Shown here piece by piece: positions 24,985 to 34,076 of a DNA stretch of 64,000 bases. The first letter of the stretch is position 1; each line of letters begins with the position of its first letter. A program made the translations under genes and the position numbers. The notes beneath the pieces are model-generated. The model was not told the DNA's origin, made no database searches, and saw nothing but the letters and a program-made list of their open reading frames with translations. This DNA is from Streptomyces clavifer. Lineage in GTDB: Bacteria > Actinomycetota > Actinomycetes > Streptomycetales > Streptomycetaceae. The stretch is from NCBI GenBank assembly GCA_014651175.1, contig BMWJ01000016.1:1-64000 (forward strand), read 5' to 3'.

Positions 24985-25530
24985 TCAGGGGATGAGCAGC
25001 TGGTCCGCGCACACGGCCGCCACCAGGCCGATGCCCAGCAGCCAGCTGCCGAGGCGGGTGCGGCCGTTCCTGCTCAGCTCGATCACCACGCCGCAGAGGA
25101 TCAGCGCGAGTCCGTACACGCCGACGACCAGCACGGACGACCGGCTCGCTATGCGCAGCGCCAGGACGACGGCCATCGCCGCCATGCCCAGCGAGGAGAG
25201 GGCGATCCGCAGGTGCCTCGCCTGACGGGGCGTCAGCCGCTGTTCTCCACTTCGGGACCCGGCCGCGTCGTCGCCCGGCTCGGCGACACCATCGGCCTCG
25301 GGTGTTTCGGGTGCCGCAGCTGCCTCGGAAGACCCGGGTGCCTGGTCGGCCGCGACCGCCCCGGTGGGCTCGGAGGGCTCGGCCGTCCTGCCGGGCGTGG
25401 CCGCCGTGTCGGGCCCGGCTTCACCGCCGGGCCCGGCTATCCGCTCCGGTCGTGGGGCCCGGTCCCGTTCCCGGTCCTGCTCCCGTTCCCGTTCCCGGGC
25501 CTGGTCCTGCTCCTGGTCAGAAGTGCTCAT
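24985..25530 (-). CDS. Hypothetical membrane protein with acidic/repetitive N-terminus
   Basis: The protein has 181 residues from ATG 25530; the frame remains open to 25893 but the upstream part overlaps the DUF350 gene. Residues 1-105 are disordered and very rich in Glu, Arg, Pro, Ala and Gly, with a near-repeat of Glu-Arg-Asp (QDQAREREREQDRERDRAPR). Three membrane helices follow (IALSSLGMAAMAVVLALRIA, VLVVGVYGLALILCGVVIEL and LGSWLLGIGLVAAVCADQLL). The function is unknown. Confidence 0.6.
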   Translation of the reverse strand: MSTSDQEQDQAREREREQDRERDRAPRPERIAGPGGEAGPDTAATPGRTAEPSEPTGAVAADQAPGSSEAAAAPETPEADGVAEPGDDAAGSRSGEQRLTPRQARHLRIALSSLGMAAMAVVLALRIASRSSVLVVGVYGLALILCGVVIELSRNGRTRLGSWLLGIGLVAAVCADQLLIP

Positions 25531-25592
25531 GACGCCGGATCGTAATGGCTGCGCAGCATGATGTTCGCCGGTCGGCGGGATCAGCTGTTCGA

Positions 25593-26015
25593 TCAGGCGA
25601 TCGACGCCGACACGATCGCCGACACCGCGAGATTGCAGGAAGCCGTCACCCACACCGCCGGATGAGGCTCCCGCTCGACCAGCGTGGCCCCGAGCTTCCC
25701 GGGCGTGACCAGGTCGACCACCAGGAAGGCCGCGGCCATCATGACCAGACCGAGCAGCCCGAAGGCGGCGGTCGAGACGAGGCCCTTGCCGAAGTCCTCG
25801 TACGTCGTCCAGATCGAGGTGAACACGATGCCGCCGATACCCAGCAGGGCGGAGCTGAGCAGCAGTGCCGCGTTGCGGTTGCGCTCCTCCCATATCTGAC
25901 GGCCGAGCTTGCCCGGGGTGAGCGCGTCGATCAGAAAAATGCCGAGAACGAGCAGTACGACGCCGAGGGCCCCGTAAGCAGTGGCACGGCCGAGGCCGTT
26001 GATGATGTCGGTCAT
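25593..26015 (-). CDS. DUF350 family membrane protein
   Basis: The 140-residue protein has four membrane helices arranged as two related halves, each containing the repeated motif (FLIDALTPGKLG and FLVVDLVTPGKLG). This duplicated helix pair with a conserved Pro-Gly-Lys turn is the DUF350 family. No activity is established. It lies 62 bases upstream of the other small membrane protein on the same strand and may be co-transcribed. Confidence 0.82.
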   Translation of the reverse strand: MTDIINGLGRATAYGALGVVLLVLGIFLIDALTPGKLGRQIWEERNRNAALLLSSALLGIGGIVFTSIWTTYEDFGKGLVSTAAFGLLGLVMMAAAFLVVDLVTPGKLGATLVEREPHPAVWVTASCNLAVSAIVSASIA

Positions 26016-26118
26016 CGGGGCGTCCGTCTCCTGAGCAGTGGTCGAGGCTGGGGCGAGGCGTGTGTGATCAGCACGCCGTCAAGAAAGGGCAAAACCTATC
26101 GCACGCCCGTGCTTACCC

Positions 26119-26634
26119 TCAGGCCCGGCCCCCCGGCCGCAACCGGGGGGCCTCCGTCGAGGCGTCCACGACGCGCGCCCGCCCGGCGGTTCCGTCCCCC
26201 GGCATGTCCACCCGCCCGGCCAGCTCCCGCGCCCAGACGATCAGCGCGCCCACCCCGATCCCGTGCGGACCGGACTCCCCGAACGCCTCCACGGCGGCCG
26301 CACCACGCCTCAACAGCCGTGCTCCGCCGGCACTGTTGCCCCGGGCCGCGTGTGTCAGTCCCACCGCCATCTGCGCGAGTCCCCGCCACAGCTCCCGCTC
26401 CGCCTCCGGCCCCGACTTCCAGGCGTCCTCGAAGACCTCGTGCGCATGGAACGGCATGCCCGCGTCCAGCAGCCGCTGGGCCTCGCGCACCGTCTCGTCG
26501 GGGGAGCGCACGACCCCCTCGGGCTGGCGCTCCACACCCGGAGTCCCGTACGGCAGAGGGCGCCCCAGTCCGTCACGGGGGCGCGCATTGCGCGCCCGCC
26601 CTTCTTCGTCGCGGTCCCTGCGAGATTCGTCCAC
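26119..26634 (-). CDS. DUF309 domain protein
   Basis: The 171-residue protein starts at GTG 26634; longer in-frame starts would overlap the divergent ATPase gene. The motif FHAHEVFEDAWK with the flanking helix RELWRGLAQMAVGLTHAARG is the conserved core of DUF309, whose His and Glu residues may bind a metal. Its biochemical function is unknown. The N-terminal 40 residues are Arg/Asp/Glu-rich and probably disordered. Confidence 0.82.
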   Translation of the reverse strand: MDESRRDRDEEGRARNARPRDGLGRPLPYGTPGVERQPEGVVRSPDETVREAQRLLDAGMPFHAHEVFEDAWKSGPEAERELWRGLAQMAVGLTHAARGNSAGGARLLRRGAAAVEAFGESGPHGIGVGALIVWARELAGRVDMPGDGTAGRARVVDASTEAPRLRPGGRA

Positions 26635-26741
26635 CCACCGATTGTGCCCCGCACCTGCGACGAACTGCGTGAACCCTGTCCGTGGACCCCCGCGCACGAC
26701 TAGGCTCGGAGTCCTCCGCAACCACTCTGGGAAGGGGAGGC

Positions 26742-29399
26742 ATGAAGCCGTCCCGGCCGTTGTACGAGCGCGAACCGGAACTCGCCGCCGCCACACAGGC
26801 GGTGAACGCCCTGTGCGGCGGTCAGTCGGCCGGCGGGCTGCTGGTCTTCAGCGGCGAAGCGGGCATCGGCAAGACCGCCCTGCTCGGCGAGATCCGCGCC
26901 ATGGCCGCCGATCGCTGCACCATCTGGTCCGCCCGCGGCGGCGAGACCGTCACCTCGGTTCCGTTCCACGTCGTACGCCAGCTCCTGCAGCCCGCACTCG
27001 ACCAGTTCCCCGCCGACGAGACCAGGGCGCTCTTCGGCGACTGGTTCGAGATCACCGCACCCGCCCTGGGACTCGCCGAGCCCCGGGGCCCACAGCCCGA
27101 CCCGCAAGGTGTCAGGGACGGCCTCGACTACCTCGTGGCACGCCTCGCCTCACGCCTCAGCCACCGGCCCCTACTCCTCATAGTGGACGACGCCCACTGG
27201 GCGGACGGCGAATCGCTGGCCTGGCTCGCCGGTTTCACCGTGCGGCTGTCCGAACTGCCCGTCCTGGTGGTCCAGGCGCACCGCCCGCAGGAGCTCGCCG
27301 ACCGCAAGGCCGACTGGGGCCCCGCCCGTGAGGTGGAGTCAGGCGGTGCCGCCGGACATCCGGCTCAGATCCGCGTGGCGCTGCGCGCCCTCACCCCCGA
27401 CGCCACCGCCGAGCTGGTCCGCGCGGGCCTGGGCGACCACGCGGACGACCCTTTCTGCCGCGAGGTGTGGGCCGTCACCGGCGGCAACCCCTACGAGGTG
27501 GTCGAGCTCGTCGCCAAGGCGCAGGACCGCGAGCTGGCGCCGGTGGAGGAGTCCGCCGGGCTGCTGCGCGAGCTCGGAGCGTCGGCCCGTGGCAGCGGTC
27601 TCGTCGCCCGCCTCGAACGCCTGGGTACCAACGCCAACCGCTTCGCGTGGGCCGCCGCCGTCCTGGGCACCGAGATCTCCCAGGAGCTCGCCGCGACCCT
27701 GGCCGGGATGAGCTCGGCCGAGGCGGCCGACTGCACGGCTCGCCTGCGTGACGCCCGTATCGTCAGCGGCTTCGACCCGCTGGAATTCGTGCACCCGCTC
27801 ATCGCCACCGCCGTCTACCGCTCCATCCCGCCCGCCACCCGCACCGCGATGCACGGGCGTGCCGCCTGGGCCATCAACCAGGCCGGGCTCGGTGCCGCGG
27901 CGGCCTCCCGCCATCTGCTCGAAGTCCATCCGGACGATGACCAGGAGCTGGTCGCACAGCTCCGCGAGGCCGCGGGACAGCACCTCGCGGTCGGCGCACC
28001 GGAAGCTGCCAGGCGCTGCCTCGAACGCGCCCTGGAAGAACCGCCGCGGCGCGGCGACAGAGCGTCCCTGCTGTACGAACTGGGCTGCGCCACGCTGCTC
28101 AGCTCACCGCCCACCACGGTGCAGCACCTGCGAGCCGCACTCGACACACCGGGGCTCGACGACAACGCGCGCGTCGACGCCACGTTCCGGCTCGCCGCCG
28201 CGCTGGCCCACAACAACCAGCTCAAGGACGCGGCGCTCTCCCTGGCCGCCGAAGCATCCCGTACGGCTCCCGGGCCCGGTCTGATGCGCCTCCAGGCCGC
28301 GCACTTCCTGTGGGAGGGCATGTAGGCCACCGAGGACGACGGCCCCACCCGCTCGGCCCGGCTCGCCCGCAACGCCGATCACCTCAAGGGCCGTGACAAC
28401 GCCGAGCGCGCTCTGCTCACCCTGCGTGCCTTCGACGCCATGCTCCGCGGTGAGAACGCCCAACTCGTCGTCGACCTCTGTGAACGCGCGCTCGTGGACG
28501 GTCGGCCTGCCCGCGGACTCGGCTGGACCGACACCGAGTGGGGCTTCGAGCTCCCCACGATGGTCGGCATCACCTACGCCTTCACCGACCGGCTCGACCG
28601 GGCGGAGCAACTCTTCGGCGAGGCCGTGCGCGCCTTCGAGATCTCCGGCTGGAGCGGGGCGCACCTCGCGTTCGCCCACACACTCCTGGGCCTCGTCCAC
28701 CGTCGGCGCGGCCGTCTCGCCGAGGCCGAGGGCTTCCTCCGCGAAGGGCTGCGCCTCGCCGACCGGGCCGGCAGCGGACTGCCCGTCCACTGGGACGCCA
28801 CCTGCCTGCTCGTCGACACCCTGATCGCCCGCGGCCGCACGACGGAGGCCCGGCGCGTGGCCGACCGGTACGACTTCGGCCCGCCCTATCCGAGCGCGAT
28901 GGTCCTGCCGGACGGCCCGTGCGTCCGCGGGAGGCTGCTGCTGGCCGAAGGCCGTCTCGAGGAGGCCGTCGCCGAGCTGGAGTCCGCCGGGGCGGCACTG
29001 GAGCCCCGGGGCCGGTTCAACGGCATCTGGGCACCCTGGGCCGGCGACCTCGCGCGGGCCCTGGCCGACACCGATCCGGTGCGTGCCGCCCAGCTCGCCA
29101 CCCGTGCCCGCGTCCACGCGGAGCGCTTCGGCACGGACACGGCGATCGGCGAGGCCCTGCGCTGCGTGGCCCTCTTCGTACCCCCGGAGGAGGCCGTTCA
29201 CCTGCTGGCCGAGTCCGTACGCCACCTCGAGGCGTCGTCGTCCGCATACGAGCACGCCGTGGCCCGTTTCGAGTACGGAAGGGCGATCCGTTCCCCGAGG
29301 GAACTGGCCCGCGCCCAGAAGCTCGCCGCGACCTGCGGAGCCGAGACACTGGCGACGCTGGCCCAACAGGTACGCACGTCGATCCGGTCCTCGGAGTGA
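26742..29399 (+). pseudogene. AAA/TPR regulator-like ATPase (LAL/MalT type), interrupted by an amber codon
   Basis: The frame from ATG 26742 (after GGGAGG) codes for 527 residues, stops at TAG 28323-28325, and continues in the same frame for 357 more residues to TGA 29399. The first part has a Walker A motif (SGEAGIGKTALLGE), a Walker B motif (LLLIVDDAHWADGE) and STAND-ATPase segments. The second part is a TPR-like helical array (RLDRAEQLFGEAVRAFEISG, LLGLVHRRRGRLAEAEGFLR). Both parts are needed for a normal 885-residue protein. CAG to TAG at codon 528 would be a single transition. The C-terminus lacks the LuxR HTH found in classic LAL regulators. It is either a recent pseudogene, two proteins (a downstream start at ATG 28440 is possible), or read through. 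Confidence 0.75.
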
Positions 29400-29449
29400 G
29401 GTAATGTTTGTCCTGCGCGGTCACCCGGGAGCACCGGGGGGAATCGCAT

Positions 29450-29523
<74 letters not shown>

Positions 29524-29543
29524 CTGGAGACAGTCGCAGGTCA

Positions 29544-29575
29544 GGGCCGGTTTCGGAGAAATCCGAAACCGGCCC
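29544..29575 (+). terminator. Terminator of tRNA-Pro
   Basis: A perfect 14-bp inverted repeat (29544-29557 and 29562-29575) with a GAAA tetraloop lies 20 bases after the tRNA. Confidence 0.8.
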
Positions 29576-29664
29576 TTGATCATTCTTGGGGGCCAGCCGG
29601 GGACCAGCCTCCTTGACCGGTGTCAGCGGGTCATGACGACCGGGCTCGGCAGGGAGCGCATCGG

Positions 29665-29877
29665 AGGCCTAACCAGCTGGCGACCAGCCACCCTCGGTTG
29701 CTGGAAGTGGAGGGCCGGGATCTCCTGGTGACGGATCTTGACGCCGTCGACGGGACACCGATCATCGACCTGGCTCCGTACTTCGAGGAGATAGGGCCGC
29801 GAGGTGAAGTACGTCAGCCGACTTGGCCGGGCGAGATGCTCTCCACGTACTGGCTTGACGCCTCAGGCCGTTCGTAG
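29665..29877 (+). pseudogene. C-terminal fragment of TrmO (tRNA m6t6A37 methyltransferase family, UPF0066)
   Basis: An open frame ending at TAG 29875-29877 reads RRPNQLATSHPRLLEVEGRD followed by LDAVDGTPIIDLAPY and PRGEVRQPTWPGEM. These segments match the conserved RPNPIG region and the LDAVDGTP-IDIKPY end of TrmO/YaeB proteins. The N-terminal SAM-binding beta-barrel part is absent upstream, where the tRNA and its terminator lie. It is therefore a truncated relic. In intact TrmO proteins this domain methylates the t6A modification at position 37 of tRNA-Thr. Confidence 0.65.
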
Positions 29878-29916
29878 ATCGACTCCCCGTGATTCCCTGA
29901 GGTGGCGCGGCCGGGA

Positions 29917-30069
29917 GTCACTCAGTGACAGGTACGGATGCTCCGCGGTGAAGGCGGCGAGGATCTGCAGGGCGCGGCCGATGACAGGGCCCGTGCCAGC
30001 GGCCGGTGCAGGCTTCTGTCTGGGCTGTCGGCTCAGCGGGGCAGCGCTCTTGAGACGGTCGTATGTCAA
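29917..30069 (-). pseudogene. N-terminal fragment of an IclR-family regulator
   Basis: The minus-strand frame from TTG 30069 reads GTGPVIGRALQILAAFTAEH then YLSLSD. This is the conserved first helix and strand of IclR winged-helix regulators (xVxGRALxILxAFTxEHPxLSLSE). After residue 51 the similarity stops abruptly and an unrelated frame runs out. The rest of the HTH and the effector domain are missing. IclR proteins often control aromatic catabolic operons, so it may be the relic of a former regulator of the neighbouring gentisate genes. Confidence 0.6.
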
Positions 30070-30175
30070 TGTGTGACACCTTCTTCGCCCGTGGTGCGGT
30101 CGTCCGACAGGCTCTGTTCCTCACACGTGGAGTGAGGTCCGAGCGCTGGGCGGTTCGCATCCGAAGGACGCCCTG

Positions 30176-30631
30176 TCAGGCTCGTGCTCCGCCGCGGAGC
30201 GACCCCTCGTCCAGCGAGGCAAGTCTGCTGAGGATGTCAACGGCTATCGCCCGTTCACCCTCGGGAAGTGATCTGAGAAGTAGTTCGTTGATCCGTTCTG
30301 CCGGAGCGATCAGGGAGTCGAGCAGCGCGGCCCCCTCGTCGGTGAGACTCAGCAGGGTCCGCCTGCGGTCTTCGTCGTCGCGCACTTGGCTCACGAGAGC
30401 CTGCTCGGTCAGGCGGCGGATCATCAGGTTGACCGTGGAGCGGTCCAGCGAGGTGAGGCGCCCGAGAGTCCGCTGGTCCACGCCGGGCTCCCGGCTCAGC
30501 GCGTTGAGGACGGCGAACTTCTGGGAGGTGATCTCCCTGGACACGTGCTGGGCCCAGAGAGCCGTGTGCACCTGCTCGGCACGCCGGATCAGATGGCCGA
30601 TGTAGTTGGGCAGCTCCAGTGCGCGCGCCAT
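30176..30631 (-). CDS. MarR-family transcriptional regulator
   Basis: The 151-residue protein has an ATG preceded by GGAGGGAG. It is a winged-helix MarR domain (SREPGVDQRTLGRLTSLDRS, then LVSQVRDDEDRRRTLLSLTD forming the wing) with flanking dimerisation helices. Such repressors respond to phenolic acids in aromatic pathways. It lies 100 bases after the last gentisate-pathway gene on the same strand, and a long inverted repeat lies in that gap. It probably regulates the gentisate operon and itself. Confidence 0.88.
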   Translation of the reverse strand: MARALELPNYIGHLIRRAEQVHTALWAQHVSREITSQKFAVLNALSREPGVDQRTLGRLTSLDRSTVNLMIRRLTEQALVSQVRDDEDRRRTLLSLTDEGAALLDSLIAPAERINELLLRSLPEGERAIAVDILSRLASLDEGSLRGGARA

Positions 30632-30654
30632 GGTGCTCCCTCCGTCCGTCGTCT

Positions 30655-30715
30655 AGGTGGTGCCGGCCGAGAGACAGCCGGTCTGGATGGAGTCTAGAAG
30701 TGCGCGGCACCACCT
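30655..30715. repeat. 11-bp inverted repeat before the marR gene
   Basis: AGGTGGTGCCG (30655-30665) and CGGCACCACCT (30705-30715) are perfect complements 39 bases apart, between the FAH gene stop (30732) and the MarR start (30631). It could be a terminator/attenuator hairpin or two half-operators for MarR. Confidence 0.5.
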
Positions 30716-30731
30716 TGTGTGCGACCTTCCG

Positions 30732-31598
30732 TCAGCGGTCCCGTCGTCCGGGGCGCTGCTCGTACGGGGTGGCCCGGGAGCCGTCGACACCCACTTCGAG
30801 ACGGCCGACCCGGTCGATCTCCAGGACGACCCGGTCCCCGTGGCTGAGCGGTCCCACTCCGGCGGGCGTACCTGTCGCGATCACGTCGCCGGGGTGGAGT
30901 GTCATGACGGACGAGGTGTAGGCGATCAGCTCCGCGACCCCGAAGATCAGATCGGCCGTGTTGGTGCGCTGCCGGGTGGCACCACCGACATCACAGCGCA
31001 GGTCGAGGGAGCCGGGGTCCGGAATCTCGTCTGCGGTGACGATCCAAGGACCGATCGGAGTGAACGTGTCGAACGACTTGCGCGTGGAGCGGTCCTCACC
31101 GGAGCGCACCGTGATGTCCAGCACGCAGGTGTAGCCGAAGACGTGGTCGAGTGCGTCGGTCGCGTCGACATTGCTGGCGGTGCGTCCGATGACGACGCCC
31201 AGTTCACCTTCCTGGTCGGTGCGCTTGTCGGTGTAGGGCAGGACGATGTCCTGGCCCGGGCCGATGACGGAGGAGTTGGCCTTGAGGAAGACCCCGAGGT
31301 CAGCGACCGAGGTGGTGTATTCCATCTCGGCCTTGTGGTCGAGGTAGTTGACTGGTGCGCCGACGACCTTTCCGGGCCGGGGCAGGGGGGCTTCGAGGGC
31401 TGCTTCGTCGAGCGGAACGCGTGCGCAGCCGGTGAGATCGATCTGTACTGCTCCGTCGCGGGCGACGGTCTCGATGTGCTGGTGCAGCGCACCGGCCGCA
31501 CTCGGGGTGCTGGTTCCGGTGAGTTGTTCGGTCACGTCGACGAGGTCGTCGCCGTCGACGATCCCGAGGCGTCCCTTGTTGAACAGAGCCAGGCGCAT
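30732..31598 (-). CDS. Fumarylacetoacetate hydrolase family protein, probable fumarylpyruvate hydrolase
   Basis: The 288-residue protein starts at ATG after AAGGAGG. The FAH catalytic fold shows GAPVNYLDHKAEM, then the metal-binding acidic triad around EGELGVVIGR and LDITVRSGEDR, and the C-terminal signature VIATGTPAGVGPL. Its position directly after gentisate dioxygenase indicates hydrolysis of fumarylpyruvate (or maleylpyruvate) to pyruvate plus fumarate (or maleate), the last step of the gentisate route. No maleylpyruvate isomerase gene is in the operon. Confidence 0.85.
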   Translation of the reverse strand: MRLALFNKGRLGIVDGDDLVDVTEQLTGTSTPSAAGALHQHIETVARDGAVQIDLTGCARVPLDEAALEAPLPRPGKVVGAPVNYLDHKAEMEYTTSVADLGVFLKANSSVIGPGQDIVLPYTDKRTDQEGELGVVIGRTASNVDATDALDHVFGYTCVLDITVRSGEDRSTRKSFDTFTPIGPWIVTADEIPDPGSLDLRCDVGGATRQRTNTADLIFGVAELIAYTSSVMTLHPGDVIATGTPAGVGPLSHGDRVVLEIDRVGRLEVGVDGSRATPYEQRPGRRDR

Positions 31599-31632
31599 CG
31601 TGGCCTCCTTGTGAAGTATCGGGTGGGGGAGA

Positions 31633-32673
31633 TCAGGCGCCGGGGTCGGCGTCTTCGGTGCGGTAGAGGCCGAGGGAGCGCATGACGGGCTCGTCGCTGT
31701 ACGAGAACAGGACCGCGTCGTCGGATGCGGAGGCGTTCAGATGACGGTAGGAGGCCCAGCCGGGCACCGCGAAGGTGTCGTGCTCGGCCCACTCCAGTCG
31801 TACGCCGTCCACGATCGTGGCGCCTTCACCGCGGACGACGTTGAAGATGGTGGAGGCCGTGTGCCGGCGGCCTGCTCCCTGGAATCCGGGGCGCAGGCGC
31901 TGGACGCGGCAGCCGATGGTGGGCATGACCGGGCCGCCCGTCCACGGGTTGGTGTACTCCAGGACGATGCCGTCGACGTCACTTCCCGCGGCCGTGTCGG
32001 CGATGCCTTCCAGTGACCGCTGGGTCTCCTGCCAGGTGTAACGGGTGACGGGGGAGTTGGGCCCGTCCTGCGAGAGCCAGACGGGATTGAGCCTGCCGTG
32101 GAGGAACTGCCTGCTGCCCGCGTCGTCCGCCCGGGTAACGGGCTGGAGGCGCTGGTGGAACTTTTCGTAGAAGCCGGCTTCCAGGGCGTTGACCAGCGGG
32201 TAGTCGAGGGCGTCGAGCCAGATCATGGGTGCGTCGCCCTCGTGGGTGTGGTCGTGCCAGTGCCATCCCGGGGTGAGCAGCAGATCACCCGGAGCCATGA
32301 AGACGCGCTCCCCGTTGACCGTCGTCCACGCGCCGCTGCCCTCCAGGATGTAGCGGAAGGCGTTGGAGGTGTGCCGGTGGGCCTGCGCGGTCTCGCCGGG
32401 CAGGATGACCTGCAGCCCGGCGTAGAGGGTGTTGACGGTGGCCGGGGGATCGGTCAGGCCGGGATTGACGAGCATCAGAACCCGGCGCTCGGCCTCTTCC
32501 AGCGAGAGAGTCTGGGAGAAGTGCAGCAGGAGGGGCCGCAGTTCCTGCCAGCTCCAGCGGTAGGGAACGGCACGGCTCTTCGGCTGAGCGGGGAACAGGT
32601 TCCCGTAGAAACGCCAGAGCGGAGCCGCACCCAGGCCCGGCAGGGCCTCGTAAGCGAGTTCTTCGGTCGTCAT
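31633..32673 (-). CDS. Gentisate 1,2-dioxygenase (bicupin)
   Basis: The protein has 346 residues from ATG 32673 (AGGAGG upstream); an in-frame start at 32733 would overlap the monooxygenase. The first cupin holds the Fe(II) ligands in AQAHRHTSNAFRYILEG (His-x-His) and the later DLLLTPGWHWHDHTHEG. A second, degenerate cupin follows (GAGRRHTASTIFNVVRGEG). The enzyme opens the ring of gentisate (2,5-dihydroxybenzoate) between C1 and C2 to maleylpyruvate. It is placed between the hydroxylase that would make gentisate and the FAH hydrolase. Confidence 0.92.
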   Translation of the reverse strand: MTTEELAYEALPGLGAAPLWRFYGNLFPAQPKSRAVPYRWSWQELRPLLLHFSQTLSLEEAERRVLMLVNPGLTDPPATVNTLYAGLQVILPGETAQAHRHTSNAFRYILEGSGAWTTVNGERVFMAPGDLLLTPGWHWHDHTHEGDAPMIWLDALDYPLVNALEAGFYEKFHQRLQPVTRADDAGSRQFLHGRLNPVWLSQDGPNSPVTRYTWQETQRSLEGIADTAAGSDVDGIVLEYTNPWTGGPVMPTIGCRVQRLRPGFQGAGRRHTASTIFNVVRGEGATIVDGVRLEWAEHDTFAVPGWASYRHLNASASDDAVLFSYSDEPVMRSLGLYRTEDADPGA

Positions 32674-32696
32674 GAGGTCCTCCTGCGGTTGCTGGA

Positions 32697-33911
32697 TCAC
32701 GTGATGGCGAGGGTGGCCGGGGACGGCGTCCACACCCAGGAGACGTCGTCGAAGTGCTCGGGCTCACGCGACGCGAACAGCTGGTTGCGCAAGGTGGCAC
32801 CCATGCCCTCCAGGTGGCAGATCTCGCCGAAGCGGCGGGCGTTGGTCTGGATGCGTGCCGCACGCCCCCTGCGCTGATCGGCGTACGCGGCGAAGGCGTC
32901 GGCAGGGTCGGTGAACCGGCCGAGAGCCCCTCCCAGGGCGACCGCGTCTTCCAGTGCCTGACAGGCGCCTTGGGCCAGGTACTGCAGCATCGGGTGCGCG
33001 GCGTCACCGAGCAGTGCGATCCGGCCGTGCACCCAGTTGTCGATGGGGAGACGGTCGAACAGAGGCCAGCGCCGGTCCCGCGCTATCAGGGGCAGGGCGT
33101 CACGCACGGCCTGGCAGGTTCCTCCGAAGCGTTCCTCGAGCTCGGCTTCGGTGCCCCAGGCGTCCGAGTCCGGTGTGTAGTGGTCGCTCTCGAACACCGC
33201 GACCTGGTTGTAGAGCTCTCCGCGACGTACCGGGTACTGCACCAGGTGCATGCGCGGCCCGGCCCAGACCATCACCGCGTCCGACGCGGCGTGCTGTGAC
33301 ATGCGGCCGCTCATCCTGTCCGCGGGAAGAGCGCCGCGGAACGCCACGTAGCGCGAGCAGAGCGGCTCGCCGTCCCCTACCAAGGCCTGACGCAGCCGCG
33401 AGTGCAGGCCGTCCGCCGCCACGACCGCGTCGGCCCTCAACTCCGTCGTCGTCTCGGCGAAATGCAGGTGTACTGCGGAGTCGTCCTGCTCGGCGTGCGT
33501 AACGGTGTGCCCGGTGCGAAGCGTGATGGCGGGGTGTTCCTCGCAGGCGGTGAGGAGCGCGGCATGCAGGTCCGTGCGGTGCGTGACCAGGTAGGGATGG
33601 CTGAAGCGCTCGGTGTACGCCGGGCTGCGGAGATCGAGAGAGGTGACCTGATCTCCGCTCAGGGCGTCCATCATCACGAGCCGGGGCGGGGCGACCGCAG
33701 TGCGCCGGACCGCCTTGAGCACCCCCAGTTCTTCGAGGGCCTGAGAAGCGTTCGGGGCGAGCTGCAGGCCGGCTCCGATCTCCCCGAACTGGGCGGCGCG
33801 TTCCACCAGGGTCACATGGTGACCGGCGCGGGCGGTGGACAGTGCTGCGGCCAGACCGCCGATGCCGCCGCCGACTACGGCGATGCGGAGTGGAACAGGG
33901 GTCACGGACAT
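32697..33911 (-). CDS. FAD-dependent monooxygenase, probable 3-hydroxybenzoate 6-hydroxylase
   Basis: The 404-residue protein starts at ATG after AGGAGG. Group A flavoprotein hydroxylase motifs are present: FAD Rossmann loop RIAVVGGGIGGLAAALSTA, the DG motif VVAADGLHSRLR, and the GD motif GRIALLGDAAHPMLQYLAQG. Salicylate/3-hydroxybenzoate hydroxylases share this size and these motifs. Since gentisate dioxygenase is the next gene (23-base gap), the likely reaction is NADH- and O2-dependent 6-hydroxylation of 3-hydroxybenzoate to gentisate. A salicylate 5-hydroxylating role is the alternative. Confidence 0.87.
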   Translation of the reverse strand: MSVTPVPLRIAVVGGGIGGLAAALSTARAGHHVTLVERAAQFGEIGAGLQLAPNASQALEELGVLKAVRRTAVAPPRLVMMDALSGDQVTSLDLRSPAYTERFSHPYLVTHRTDLHAALLTACEEHPAITLRTGHTVTHAEQDDSAVHLHFAETTTELRADAVVAADGLHSRLRQALVGDGEPLCSRYVAFRGALPADRMSGRMSQHAASDAVMVWAGPRMHLVQYPVRRGELYNQVAVFESDHYTPDSDAWGTEAELEERFGGTCQAVRDALPLIARDRRWPLFDRLPIDNWVHGRIALLGDAAHPMLQYLAQGACQALEDAVALGGALGRFTDPADAFAAYADQRRGRAARIQTNARRFGEICHLEGMGATLRNQLFASREPEHFDDVSWVWTPSPATLAIT

Positions 33912-33970
33912 ATGGCCTCCTTGGCAGGGAAGTGGAGGACACCGATGGAAGGCGACGAGAAGCGCCCCTG

Positions 33971-33992
33971 AATGATCAGTACGTTAATCATT
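33971..33992. promoter_or_regulatory. Candidate operator/promoter of the gentisate operon
   Basis: AATGAT (33971-33976) and ATCATT (33987-33992) form an inverted repeat across a 10-base spacer, 60 bases before the hydroxylase start, in an AT-rich patch (33965-34015). The size is consistent with a MarR-type site. The remainder of 33912-34076 holds no gene. Confidence 0.45.
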
Positions 33993-34076
33993 GGTGTACG
34001 GATCATATTGCGAGGGTGTTACCCCGGTGTCAACGGTTTCGCAGAGAAGGGTCAGCAGCGACTCAGGTCCACGGGA

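Noticed and set aside
28323-28325. Amber codon read as pyrrolysine or programmed readthrough
   Set aside because: No pyl genes, no methylamine methyltransferase context and no recoding hairpin seen. A simple point mutation is the plainer reading.
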